DNA of 64,000 bases from Symsagittifera roscoffensis (Eukaryota; Xenacoelomorpha; Acoela; Convolutidae), in the NCBI RefSeq assembly GCF_963678635.1, contig NC_087062.1, positions 80,355,200-80,419,199 on the forward strand, written 5' to 3'. The position numbers were made by a program, and so were the translations under genes. How positions within the stretch are numbered: position 1 is the stretch's first letter; every line of letters starts with the position of its first letter. Positions 47,330-59,577 of the stretch are shown here, one piece after another. The notes under the pieces were generated by a model. It worked only from the letters and a program-made list of their open reading frames with translations, was not told where the DNA came from and searched no databases.

Positions 47330-47990
47330 ACTTTATTATTCAACAAATATAGAAATAGAATGAGGTGTTTGTTCTTTGCTAAAACAAATTTAAAAATATC
47401 AAACAATTTCTAACAGAAGAAAGAATTGAGACAACATAGTTGATTGTCATAAAAGATTGTAATCATTCCAGCAATCTTTAAATAGACTGCCACTGTTTTA
47501 TCTTCTAGGTACAGTGCGGATCTAGTCATGCTCTCATTTCGTTCATCAAAGCATTCAAAAACAGAAAAAAAAATTTTATCATTAAAAATCATAGATTAAA
47601 AATTAAGTGTATATACAGTGCTAAAACAAAATTAAAATAGAATTAACTGAGACAACAAAGTGATCTATCATTTTAATTGACCCACCCAGCCCTTACAAAG
47701 GCTGCCACGGCATTATCTTCTAGGTACAGTACGGATCTAGTTGTAATCTCATTTCTTTCATCATGACATTCATCAACCAAAAAACCATTTTGTACATTAA
47801 GTATCATAGAATTAAGATAAAATTTATTTACATTTCTAGTCTATGTACAATCGTAAAAAAACTTTTTAAAAAGGATTGAAATGAAACAAAACAGTTAGTT
47901 GTATAAAAACTTAAAAATATTTCCCCTCCAATCTTTTCATGGGCTACCACTGTTTTATCTTTCAGGTACAGCTTACAAAAAACTTCCTAA
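47330..47990. repeat. Repeat D, three diverged copies
   Basis: Three D units, each with a TTGCTAAAACA-like block, a CCA-GGCTGCCAC block and GGTACAGT-CGGATCTAGT (47507 and 47722). The minus-strand frame LYLEDKTVA is kept in the first. Confidence 0.75.
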
Positions 47991-48000
47991 TAATGAAGTA

Positions 48001-48890
48001 GCATGTAACGCACCTCCGGTGCTTCGAATTTTTAGCAAGTAATGTGAAATTGCATATATTAGATAGAAAAATGCAGATTTTGATTTGAAATTGACCGCAC
48101 CTAATTGCAGAATTGGTAATATGAAACTTTGTAAAAAAAAATTTCAAGCACTTTTTTTCCAAATTTCCGAGTGATTCAAAAATTTTAAAAATTATATTAT
48201 AATCACGTCTTAGCACGAAAACCAAAATCAATTAAGCAATGGAATTCGGTCGCCAGAATTGCAACTCCTTAGAGTAATTTTACAGTGCCAATCTACAGCG
48301 TTTGAAGCTTCAAACTTTAAAATAATTCAAATAAAAAAATCTTCTGAAAATAAGTTTTCCAGAAAAACTAAAAAAACGTTATATCACAAAAACTGCAAAA
48401 AATTGACCAGTCACAATTGAAGGCAAAATTTGCTACTTCTGAGAGTACCCTTACAGTACGCATTCATAGAATTGAAGTTCACTTTTTCCAATTTCTTGAT
48501 TGTAACATTTTTGAAATTTTTTCCGGGAAAATTTTAAAAACTCTCAAAAATTGTCGTATCTAGTAGGCTAAAAAAAACTTTGGTTCTTCATTAACGCTAA
48601 ATTTTTTTTTTGTTGAATATGCAAAACTAATACTTTGCCTAAGCTTAAATATGGCAAGATTATGAAGCCCGCAATTATGTATATTATATTTTTATTTGTA
48701 TAACATAATAGAGCGTGCGGGAGTATATTATGTTCTCGTAAGTTGGTCCAAATTGGCGCCAGTATAATGTTGTTGTTAGGATGCATTTTTGTTCAATGAT
48801 AATCTTTCAAAAAATGATTGGGAAGAAGTAAATTGATTTGAGGTAATGATTTGAGGTTGAATATAGCTGGAGGAAAAGCGTTAATGACCA
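48001..48890. repeat. Repeats F, B and C
   Basis: F at 48001-48090 (GTAACGCACCTCCGGTGCTT), B units about 48190-48480 and C at 48648-48850 (ATATGGCAAGATTATGAAGC, GCGTGCGGGAGTATATTATG). Confidence 0.7.
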
Positions 48891-49490
48891 CCAGGTTTTT
48901 GGAAAACAGTCAAAGAACGCGGGGAATTAGACAAAAATCCCATAAATTTTTTGAAAAAAATCACTGGAATCAAATATTAAAACACTAGAGTCAATTATTT
49001 ATATTTGACTCTTATTGTTTTCTTGCCTGCAAATAAAATTGCACAATTCAAATTTAAAAAAAAATGATATTTGACTCTATAAGTTTTTTTTCAAATTTTC
49101 AAGACAGAATCTTAATTGACGCGGTTTTTGGTAAAAAAATAAATAACTGGATAAAACTCTTGGTCATACGGTTGTTTTGATTACGCTAAGAAATCTAAAA
49201 ATTAAAATCTTTTTTTGAAACTATAAATTGTTTAAGTTTTTTTTTGCGCCAATTCCTCGTTCGTTTTGGGAAAAACTTTTTCTAAAATTAATTTGCATGT
49301 TTTTTAGCAGATTACTTCAAATTGGAACTCAAATTGCGAATTTATGGCTATGTGCACTCATAAAATCATTAAAACATACGATTGAACTCCTGCATTTTTT
49401 AGAGCGCGTTAAGTTTTTTCCTAGGAAGAACAAAAAAGTAAAAAACTTATAGAATTCTTCACTACGTTCAGTTACTCTTGATAAAATCAG
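48890..49490 (+). repeat. Repeat A, copy
   Basis: A copy from GAAAACAGTCAAAGAACGC to CACTACGTTCAGTTACTC, leading straight into an exon 1 copy. Confidence 0.75.
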
Positions 49491-49491
49491 T

Positions 49492-49658
49492 TACGCTTTT
49501 TTTGTTGTTGCCCAAAAAACATTGAAAAACAGATCCATTTAGGAAATTGAGCTTCTCAGTTAAGCGTTTTGTATTATTGCAGCGCTATTGTCGAACGCGA
49601 AAAAACGCGAAAAAGTCAGAAAATCTAAAAATTTTGTAACCAATTGGTTGTAGCTCAT
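49492..49658 (-). pseudogene. Degenerate TMTC3 exon 1 copy (3 of 3)
   Basis: Read on the minus strand from ATG 49658: MSYNQLVTKF...FAFDNSAAIIQN, then a stop, then MDLFFNVFW. The FDD motif is FDN. A GTAACT donor remains after the AAAAGC equivalent. It aligns over the whole exon. Confidence 0.87.
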
Positions 49659-49849
49659 ACCTAACGTAAAATACCCTTTTGAAATTGCAAACATTAACCT
49701 GTTAGAATGCAAAAGTTGATGCAAATTTTGACAAAGTACACAAATTGAGTATCTAGTTGCAAAACGTCACACAAAAGAAGAATCGAAATCATATATTGTG
49801 TAGAAGAGCTTTTTTGAAGACAAATTTTGTCGTACTTTCATCCAGCTCA

Positions 49850-51540
49850 TCAAGGCGCTCATCAACCAAAAAAAAATTTTACCAAAAAAAATTTTAGATT
49901 GAAAATGAAGTGTTTGTACATTGCTGAATAAAAATATAAAATATTATCAAAAAATTTCCTAGAGTAGAACTAATTGAGACAACACAGTTAATTGTCATTT
50001 TAATTTAAAATTAATCCACCCATTTTTCCATAAATTGCCACTATTTTATCTTTCAAGTAAATTACAAATCTAGTCGTGCTTTCATGTCGTTCATCATAGC
50101 ATTCAAAAACAAAGGAAAATTTTTATTTATTCAATGAAAATGATAGATTAAAAATTCAGTATAAGTACATTGCTAAAACAAGATTGAACAATCAATAAAC
50201 TTCTAACAAAAAAATTGAGACAACTGAGACAAAAAATCAAACTATCATTTGAGTTAATCCACCCAACCTTTACATAGGCTGCCACTGCATCATCTTCTTG
50301 GTACAGTACGGATCTAGTTGTAATCGCTTTTGGTTCATCAAGGTATTCACACCAACACAAAGTAAACATTTTTTTTTCAATAAAAGTTAGAGTGTAAAAT
50401 TGAAGTGTATGTACATTGCTGAAACAAAATTGAAAAAATATCAAAAAACTTCTAACATAAGAATGAATTGAAACAACAAAGCTAACTACCATTTTAGTTT
50501 AAAACTGTTCCACCCAACCTTTACACCGGCTGCCAATGTTTTATCTTCTAGGTACAGTACGGATCTAGTCGTAATCTCATTTCGTTCATCAAGGCATTCA
50601 TCAACAAAAAAAGAAACTCTTTGCTCACTTAAAATTATAGATTAAAAATGAGATGTCTGTACATTGCTAAAACAAATTTTAAGAAAATATCAAATATTTT
50701 CTCACAACAGAATGAATTGAGGAAACAAAGTTAACAACCATTTTAGTTTAAAACTGTTCCACCCAACCCTTACATAGGCTGCCATTGTATTATCTTCCTG
50801 GTACAGTACGGATCTAGTTGTAATGTCATGTCGTTCATCAAGGCATTCATCAACAAAAAAAGAAACTCTTTGTTCATTTAAAATCATAGAATATGTGTAT
50901 TTACAGTGTATTTACATTGCTATAATAAAATAAAAGAATTTCAAATAACTTCTCACAATAGAATGAATTGAGACAACAAAGTTAACTACCATTTTAGCGT
51001 GAAATTGTTCCACCCAACCTTTACATAGGCTGCCACTGTATTATCTTCTAGGTACAGTACGGATCTAGTCGTAATCTCATGTCGTTCATCATTGCATTCA
51101 AAATAAAAAAGAAATTTATTCAGTCTTTAAAAATCATAGATTGAAAATGAGTTGTATTTAAATAATTAAATTATTTCTAACAATAAAATAATTGAAACAA
51201 CATAATTAATTTTCATATTAAAATAAAATTAATCCACCCAGTTTTTCCATAGGCTGCCACTGTTTCATCTACTAGGTACAGTACGGATCTAGTTGTACTC
51301 TCACTTTATTCATCATAGCATTCATCAATCAAAAAACCAATTGGTACAATAAGTGTTAAAGAACACAATTGAATTGTACCAACATTGCCAAAATAAAATA
51401 AAAAACATATCAAATAATATCGAACAAAAGACTGAAAGGAAACGAAAACTATTGAATTGTTGTAAGATTTCATTTTATTCAACACAGTTTTTTCATCGGC
51501 TTCCTCTGTTTTATCTTCCAGGAACAAGCATATGAACAAA
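49850..51540. repeat. Repeat D, tandem array with about 250-bp period
   Basis: GGTACAGTACGGATCTAGT occurs at about 50301, 50551, 50801, 51051 and 51277, that is a 250-bp period with a shorter last step, plus diverged copies at each end. Each unit holds, on the minus strand, an acceptor-like TTTTGTTTTAG, an open frame with TTRSVLY(L/Q)ED and AAYVKVGW, and a GTAAAGG or GTAAGG donor-like site. I do not recognise the peptide. Confidence 0.85.
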
Positions 51541-51558
51541 CTTCTTAAATATGAACAA

Positions 51559-52351
51559 GCATGTAACGCATCTCCGGTGCTTTGAATTTTAATCAACTCA
51601 TGTAAAATCGCATATATAAGAAAGATATCTGCAGAATTTGAGTTGATTGTGACCGCGCACAACTGCAGGGTTGGAAATTTGAATTTTTGATTTTCTTTTA
51701 ATGTTTTTTAAATCCAATTAAAAAAAACACAAATCTTTTTCCGTTTTTTTATTCAAAGATCTCAAATTTTTTTTTATTGACATAAAAATTTCACTTCTCG
51801 GAAACTAAAAGCAAAACATTGGTTGCATTCGGCTGCAAGTTTGCAACTCCTGAGAGTACTTTCACAGAACCAAACTACAGCGTTTGGAGCTTCAATTTTC
51901 AAAAAAAAATTAAACTTAAGTTTTTAATATCAGTTTCAAAAAAAGTTTTCAAAATAGTTTTCTAAAAGTTTTTAGAAAAAATCATAAGGTCATATCGCAA
52001 AAACTAAGAAAAATTTGGCAGCCATAGCAGGAGGCGAAATTTGCAACTCGTCGTAAAAATACTCACACAGTACCCAACTACAGGATTGAGAAAAACTACA
52101 AAAAAAATGAGCATTCATATCTGAGAGCAAAAGTTGGAACCCCTGATAGTACCCTGACAGCATCCACTACAGAGTGTGGAATTTCGTTTTTTATGAATTT
52201 TGTAAATTGACTTTCCTGCCTAAACATGGCGAAGCCCGCATTTGATTATATAGCAGATTTAATTGTATTGCATGATGGATTGTTCGGGAGTATATTATAT
52301 TCTCGTATGTTGTTCCGAATTGGCGGATTTATCATATAAAATCATTTTTCA
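51559..52351. repeat. Repeats F, B and C up to the gap
   Basis: F at 51559-51650 (GTAACGCATCTCCGGTGCTT), B units at 51790-52180 (CCTGATAGTACCCTGACAGC) and C at 52215-52340, running into N. Confidence 0.7.
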
Positions 52352-52551
52352 NNNNNNNNNNNNNNNNNNNNNNNNNNNNNNNNNNNNNNNNNNNNNNNNN
52401 NNNNNNNNNNNNNNNNNNNNNNNNNNNNNNNNNNNNNNNNNNNNNNNNNNNNNNNNNNNNNNNNNNNNNNNNNNNNNNNNNNNNNNNNNNNNNNNNNNNN
52501 NNNNNNNNNNNNNNNNNNNNNNNNNNNNNNNNNNNNNNNNNNNNNNNNNNN
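52352..52551. other. Assembly gap, 200 N
   Basis: A run of exactly 200 N, probably a placeholder of nominal size. It falls inside repeat C, so the macro-repeat array may be longer than shown. Confidence 0.98.
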
Positions 52552-53570
52552 AGAATTTTTTGGAATGGAAAATTTTTTAGTTGAAAATGTATATAAAGTG
52601 CAAAAACATCTCAGACCATTCAGCAGCATTCTAGGTCAGCAGAATAGTTTTGAATGGACAATTGAACAATAAAAGAGATTTGATGAAATTGAAAGATAAG
52701 TGAAAAATTTGCGACACAATTCCAGATCCTAACTCACAATTTTATTTTTATGCCATTTGTGACGCATCCAACTTCAGAGTTGGCGCAGCAGTTTTACAAT
52801 GTCATCAAGGAACAAATAAAATGAATTCAATCTCTGCAAATTTAAGACTTCACACAAACAGAATTAATTTCTTCTTGAGTCATGCAAGCATGTACCGCTA
52901 TCACGTATACACTGACCAGAAACACTGATGCGAATTTTCAATCCCTGGATCAAAACACCAAACAGTTATATTTACAGATCACAAACCCGTAAAAATTGAT
53001 TCAGTTGCAAGCAACGAGAAGTTACTGTGATGCGATTGCCTGGTACTTTGTTAGCTCTGCTCGAAAATAGTTCTTACGCGAAACACAAAATCGATAAAAT
53101 CCGACAAACAAAGGCTCCCTTGGAAACACTAAAACTCCCGCCGGGATACCCTCTCAACAACTTTTTTCAGAAATTGGCATGTACAAAACATGAGCAACCT
53201 CTAGCATGTAAATGAATTTTGAGTGTTTTTATGTTTTTTTTCACGCAAAACCAGGTGCCTTAAGCAAGTGTCAGGTTGTCTAGACTACGACATCCATCTA
53301 AAAGCTCTTAATGGCCCCATAGAGATTTAATTTGAGCTATTTCGAGAAATTGTTTCAAGCAATTCCACACGAATTTCATTTTTAGTGCCTTTTTGGTTCT
53401 GCATGTACAACAATTTGCATCTGCTTACACTTTTGCATATAAAAGTTCGACCAAAAATTTGGTTGCAGTTTTATCTTCAAAGTATAACTGGTAAGAGTTT
53501 TTGACATTTAGATGTCTGGTTTGTTTGACTACATTTGTTTTAACCTAAATGATTCATACCTGCTCTGATT
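52552..53570. other. Unassigned region, possible retroelement scrap
   Basis: No gene is supported. Near 52960 a plus-strand frame reads IFTDHKPVK, like the RNase H motif of Ty3-type LTR elements. The context on both sides is too decayed to confirm. The 62-codon ORF 53027-53215 has no known match. Confidence 0.3.
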
Positions 53571-53574
53571 TCGT

Positions 53575-53950
53575 TCAACAAACTATTGGACCGTTTTTGA
53601 TTAAGGATTCGACAAAGTTCGACCCAGTGTTCGACCCTTGATCCAACTTTTTTAGACTCTATCGCCTTGTATGACTCATGATTAGATGATGGTCGACTCA
53701 TGATTTGACCCTGTTTGCCTTTATCAACCCTGTTTGAGTCATGACCGACCCTGTTTGACTCTATCGACCCTGTATGACTCATGATTCGACGAAGTTCGAC
53801 CCACGATTGGACCATGTTCGACTCTATCGACCGTGTTTGACTCATGATTCGACCATGTTCGGATCATGATTCGACTCTGATCTAATATAGCCTGTTTGTT
53901 CGACTCTTCGAATTTGCGACAAAAATTGGACATCGTTTGACAGTTTAGGT
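53575..53950. repeat. Degenerate minisatellite (GACTCATGATTCGACC)
   Basis: Imperfect tandem units built from TTTGACTCTATCGACC and GACTCATGATTCGACC, about 35 bp per pair. Minus-strand ORFs here (RIMSHTGSIESNRV-like) simply translate the repeat. Confidence 0.85.
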
Positions 53951-54068
53951 CGAATCATGAGTGAAAGACTTCAGCCCGGGAGTGATCATCTTCTTCGAAG
54001 TTTGTTCATGGCTCAAATTTATTCAAAAACAGCCTTCAAATATACGAAACAGAGTTGTTATCAAATTG

Positions 54069-54372
54069 CTTTGGTACTGATCTGGTAGCAAAACTGTTTT
54101 GGGTTCCGTTTCTGCACTCTGCATTTTTCATTGTTAAGTGAAACTTGTCCCGCCCATTCTTTCTGTCTATGCATTCTATTGTAACCACAGCCACTAGTAC
54201 AAATAGGACTACAACTCCACACACTGACAAGGCACAAGCGGTTTTCGTGTCTCGCACCATCATGCCGCATCCGAGGTTCGAACTCCTGTCCATGTGAGTA
54301 ATGAGACACGTGGGCCCCCAGATTATGCCCACCAAGCCCACTAAAAGGATGCCTAAAACCAAGTGCCAATTA
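54069..54372 (-). repeat. SINE-like sequence with tRNA-type B box (also 56819-57122)
   Basis: On the minus strand, GGCATCCTTTTAGTGGGC starts a tRNA-like head and GAGTTCGAACCTCGGATGC is a good B box; GCATCC and GGATGC could pair as an acceptor stem. Two overlapping ORFs of about 100 codons (one with a hydrophobic stretch VVVLFVLVAVV) cross it in different frames. I take them as chance frames in a GC-richer SINE, but the membrane-like one cannot be excluded as an exon. Confidence 0.45.
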
Positions 54373-54539
54373 TCAGGATTTCTAAATTATAGTTGATATA
54401 TTTGATGAAATGGAATAATTGTCGCAAACAGCAGTTGTACCGGCACTTCAAAATTTAAGCTAAGAATTGAAATATAATATACTATATTAAAACCATTTGA
54501 TTTGGCTATACAAATCGTAGAAACTACTATTGTGTTATG

Positions 54540-54575
54540 CAGGGGAGGATCTAGATTTTTCTCAAGGGGGGGGGG
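54540..54575. repeat. hAT-like terminus and poly-G tract (also 57291-57338)
   Basis: CAGGGGAGGATCTAGA followed by a G run resembles a common transposon end in invertebrate genomes (CAGGG start, hAT-like). No partner terminus was found, so this is a weak call. Confidence 0.3.
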
Positions 54576-54823
54576 AGCGGATTTTCAAAAAATGTCGAAA
54601 ACTTTGTCGACTTTTTGAGGTCGACCAAATTGATTTTCTGAGCTCTCCTAAATCGATCTTTTGGCCCAATTTTCTAAATCGATCTTTTGACCCAAAAAAT
54701 TTGAAAAAACAGTCCAAAAAGGCGTTTTTCTAGCAATTTTGGGAAATATTCGACCAAAATTTTGACCTGAAGGCGCCTTTAGAAAAATATTAGGGTCCGT
54801 CACCGAAAATGGATCTGATTTTT

Positions 54824-55603
54824 GAATCTATGAGACTAAATTTAAGCAAATTAGTTTTGGTTCAATTTGGTGAATTATTGACTTTGGGCGGAGTAAGTAA
54901 TAAAAACCCATAAACTGTCATCTTTTTTATACCAATTTTTTTAACACGATCTACAGCAGACGGAATTTTATATTTTGTGCTTTGATATGAGTACTCTTTT
55001 GTGTGACACTTTCATCAATCTTTTTAAATGAAAAACAAACGTGAAAGATGATAATTTCATTTTTGTGAAACTGTCATTACTGCACTGCAACTGTTTAAAA
55101 AACAATATCAATTTGTAATAGGTCACAATTCAATTTAGCGGCATGTCTTAGCGACAGTTTTTCGTGTTCCATAAATTTAAATAAATGCTTTCATACGTTG
55201 ATAACCATCAGATCATAATCATCGTGCGACATTTTATTTTAAGAAAAAATCGAAAATAAAGAAAAAGTGTAAGTAGAATAACATCGAAATGGGGGGACGC
55301 CCCCCTTACCTCAGGGATTCGGCCCCTTGCCGACCCAAAATGTCCCCCTTTGTACTATTTTGAGATATCTTTCAAGTTTGTTTTTCTTTTAAAAAGATTG
55401 ATGAAAGTGCCACACAAAAGAATACTCATAACAAGGCACAAAATTTAAAAACCCGTCTGCTGTAGATGGTAATAAAAAAAAATTTGGTAGAAAAAAAGAT
55501 GATAGTGTTATGGGTTTTTATTACTTACTCCGCCCAAAGTCAATAATTCACCAAATTGAACCAAAACTAATTTGCTTAAATTTAGTCTCATAGATTCAAA
55601 ACT
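54824..55603. repeat. Inverted arms inside the duplicated unit (also 57583-58362)
   Basis: The left arm from 54824 (GAATCTATGAGACTAAATTT) is repeated inverted up to 55603, with CTTTGGGCGGAGTAAGTAAT and its complement, and AAAAAGATTGATGAAAGTG and its complement. Arms are roughly 230 bp around a centre of about 300 bp that holds a GGGGGGACGCCCCCC palindrome. Confidence 0.85.
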
Positions 55604-56818
55604 CAGCTCAAAATATTTAGTTTAAAATTTGAAGCAGATTTTCAATTCCGGCCAAAATATAGATTGTAATCAACAATTGCTGAGTTTTTTTTACGGATCT
55701 CAATAGTCAGAAAAAATTGACCACCCTCATATCTGCTTGAAATGTGGCTTTGATGGAAATTGGCCTGACAGAAAACTGAACTCATCGTTACCCAATCAAT
55801 TAGTGTTTTGTTCACTGCTCTATACTTTGACTTAAAAATTCAAACCTTGGGCTGATGATTAAACAAAGTTGATCGGATCAGGGTAAAGCCCTGACCGTTC
55901 CGACTGCCCCTGAACTGGCATCGAATAAATTTTGTCGATTAAGTTTTGATATTATAAATTCTGTAAACTATAAACTAGTAACAATTGTAAGACGCTAAAA
56001 TTTGAGACGATTTTTTTTAGCAATAAGGTTGTCTCAATTCAGTTTGGAAAATTTATGAGTGCGGATAAATTGCCACGCATTAGTAAATTCCGTTTTGACG
56101 CTATCGAGAAATATTTAAGCAAAAATGCCAACTGCATTTTAGTCTAGTGCAAGCACATTCGCCAGGCAATTCAACGTTTTCCTCATCGAAACACAAACTT
56201 TACAAAAAAAGTTGAAAAAACTGGTCTGAATACAAAGAAGACATCTCTTATCAGGGCAAAACCCCGAACCTTCTGAATTCCATATTTCGCCTGGAATAGT
56301 TTTTGGTTGATGAAATACTTTCGAATAATGAAATTTAGGCTGATAATATCAAACTTGAAGTGTTAAAGTTAGAGTCGTGTATGGCCTCATGTCGATTTGA
56401 GAAGACTTGGTGGGGCAAAATAGTTCGCTATGTGTAACTAATATCAGTTACATTTTCAGCATCAAATTACAAAACGAGCTCTTTAGCTGAACGCGTGGCA
56501 GTTAAAAAACATTGGTGTGCAATTTCAGCATGGCGCTCAAAGATCCAGGGATCGATCTGCCGAGGTCTGTATAAAAAAACAAGCTGAGCATAAATTTTCC
56601 TCACTTTTTTTGAAAGTCGAAGAAAAAAAACAACTCAAGAATATATATTACTCACTTCGTTCGACGAAACCCAGAACAAAAGACTCATTTTATGGAATCA
56701 CCTCAAAATTTAGTTGTTTCTTATTTTTCCTTCTCGACAACTTATATGAATTTCTAAGTAAATTATCTTGAGCCTGACAGGGAAACCACGGAGCCTAAGG
56801 AGAATCATTGTAATAGAG

Positions 56819-59577
56819 CTTTGGTACTGATCTGGTAGCAAAACTGTTTTGGGTTCCGTTTCTGCACTCTGCATTTTTCATTGTTAAGTGAAACTTGTCC
56901 CGCCCATTCTTTCTGTCTATGCATTCTATTGTAACCACAGCCACTAGTACAAATAGGACTACAACTCCACACACTGACAAGGCACAAGCGGTTTTCGTGT
57001 CTCGCACCATCATGCCGCATCCGAGGTTCGAACTCCTGTCCATGTGAGTAATGAGACACGTGGGCCCCCAGATTATGCCCACCAAGCCCACTAAAAGGAT
57101 GCCTAAAACCAAGTGCCAATTATCAGGATTTCTAAATTATAGTTGATATATTTGATGAAATGGAATAATTGTCGCAAACAGCAGTTGTACCGGCACTTCA
57201 AAATTTAAGCTAAGAATTGAAATATAATATACTATATTAAAACCATTTGATTTGGCTATACAAATCGTAGAAACTACTATTGTGTTATGCAGGGGAGGAT
57301 GTAGATTTTTCTCAAGGGGGGGGGGGGGGGGGGGAGCGGATTTTCAAAAAATGTCGAAAACTTTGTCGACTTTTTGAGGTCGACCAAATTGATTTTCTGA
57401 GCTCTCCTAAATCGATCTTTTGGCCCAATTTTCTAAATCGATCTTTTGACCCAAAAAATTTGAAAAAACAGTCCAAAAAGGCGTTTTTCTAGCAATTTTG
57501 GGAAATATTCGACCAAAATTTTGACCTGAAGGCGCCTTTAGAAAAATATTAGGGTCCGTCACCGAAAATGGATCTGATTTTTGAATCTATGAGACTAAAT
57601 TTAAGCAAATTAGTTTTGGTTCAATTTGGTGAATTATTGACTTTGGGCGGAGTAAGTAATAAAAACCCATAAACTGTCATCTTTTTTATACCAATTTTTT
57701 TAACACGATCTACAGCAGACGGAATTTTATATTTTGTGCTTTGATATGAGTACTCTTTTGTGTGACACTTTCATCAATCTTTTTAAATGAAAAACAAACG
57801 TGAAAGATGATAATTTCATTTTTGTGAAACTGTCATTACTGCACTGCAACTGTTTAAAAAACAATATCAATTTGTAATAGGTCACAATTCAATTTAGCGG
57901 CATGTCTTAGCGACAGTTTTTCGTGTTCCATAAATTTAAATAAATGCTTTCATACGTTGATAACCATCAGATCATAATCATCGTGCGACATTTTATTTTA
58001 AGAAAAAATCGAAAATAAAGAAAAAGTGTAAGTAGAATAACATCGAAATGGGGGGACGCCCCCCTTACCTCAGGGATTCGGCCCCTTGCCGACCCAAAAT
58101 GTCCCCCTTTGTACTATTTTGAGATATCTTTCAAGTTTGTTTTTCTTTTAAAAAGATTGATGAAAGTGCCACACAAAAGAATACTCATAACAAGGCACAA
58201 AATTTAAAAACCCGTCTGCTGTAGATGGTAATAAAAAAAAATTTGGTAGAAAAAAAGATGATAGTGTTATGGGTTTTTATTACTTACTCCGCCCAAAGTC
58301 AATAATTCACCAAATTGAACCAAAACTAATTTGCTTAAATTTAGTCTCATAGATTCAAAACTCAGCTCAAAATATTTAGTTTAAAATTTGAAGCAGATTT
58401 TCAATTCCGGCCAAAATATAGATTGTAATCAACAATTGCTGAGTTTTTTTTACGGATCTCAATAGTCAGAAAAAATTGACCACCCTCATATCTGCTTGAA
58501 ATGTGGCTTTGATGGAAATTGGCCTGACAGAAAACTGAACTCATCGTTACCCAATCAATTAGTGTTTTGTTCACTGCTCTATACTTTGACTTAAAAATTC
58601 AAACCTTGGGCTGATGATTAAACAAAGTTGATCGGATCAGGGTAAAGCCCTGACCGTTCCGACTGCCCCTGAACTGGCATCGAATAAATTTTGTCGATTA
58701 AGTTTTGATATTATAAATTCTGTAAACTATAAACTAGTAACAATTGTAAGACGCTAAAATTTGAGACGATTTTTTTTAGCAATAAGGTTGTCTCAATTCA
58801 GTTTGGAAAATTTATGAGTGCGGATAAATTGCCACGCATTAGTAAATTCCGTTTTGACGCTATCGAGAAATATTTAAGCAAAAATGCCAACTGCATTTTA
58901 GTCTAGTGCAAGCACATTCGCCAGGCAATTCAACGTTTTCCTCATCGAAACACAAACTTTACAAAAAAAGTTGAAAAAACTGGTCTGAATACAAAGAAGA
59001 CATCTCTTATCAGGGCAAAACCCCGAACCTTCTGAATTCCATATTTCGCCTGGAATAGTTTTTGGTTGATGAAATACTTTCGAATAATGAAATTTAGGCT
59101 GATAATATCAAACTTGAAGTGTTAAAGTTAGAGTCGTGTATGGCCTCATGTCGATTTGAGAAGACTTGGTGGGGCAAAATAGTTCGCTATGTGTAACTAA
59201 TATCAGTTACATTTTCAGCATCAAATTACAAAACGAGCTCTTTAGCTGAACGCGTGGCAGTTAAAAAACATTGGTGTGCAATTTCAGCATGGCGCTCAAA
59301 GATCCAGGGATCGATCTGCCGAGGTCTGTATAAAAAAACAAGCTGAGCATAAATTTTCCTCACTTTTTTTGAAAGTCGAAGAAAAAAAACAACTCAAGAA
59401 TATATATTACTCACTTCGTTCGACGAAACCCAGAACAAAAGACTCATTTTATGGAATCACCTCAAAATTTAGTTGTTTCTTATTTTTCCTTCTCGACAAC
59501 TTATATGAATTTCTAAGTAAATTATCTTGAGCCTGACAGGGAAACCACGGAGCCTAAGGAGAATCATTGTAATAGAG
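56819..59577. repeat. 2.75-kb tandem duplication, copy 2
   Basis: A second copy in direct orientation, joined head to tail with no spacer. The junction has GCTTT in common with both outer ends. The G run here is 19 long. Its last 425 bp also form the outer part of the palindrome's left arm. Confidence 0.95.

Larger units (their letters stand above)
54069..56818. repeat. 2.75-kb tandem duplication, copy 1
   Basis: Matches 56819-59577 almost base for base. The differences I see are a C/G change in GAGGAT(C/G)TAGA and the length of a G run (10 against 19). The outer part holds a tRNA-like sequence, then a transposon-end-like block, two inverted arms, and a long segment shared with the foldback at 59153-63781. 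Confidence 0.95.

Noticed and set aside
54036-54369. Two overlapping minus-strand ORFs of 102-108 codons, repeated at 56795-57119
   Set aside because: They are in different frames of a tRNA-like (SINE) sequence; duplication at the DNA level explains why both copies are identical.
56517-56771. 84-codon ORF (MQFQHGAQRSRDRS), also at 59276 and inverted near 63418
   Set aside because: Its copies follow the duplication and the palindrome; the inverted copy differs in frame, and no family is recognised.
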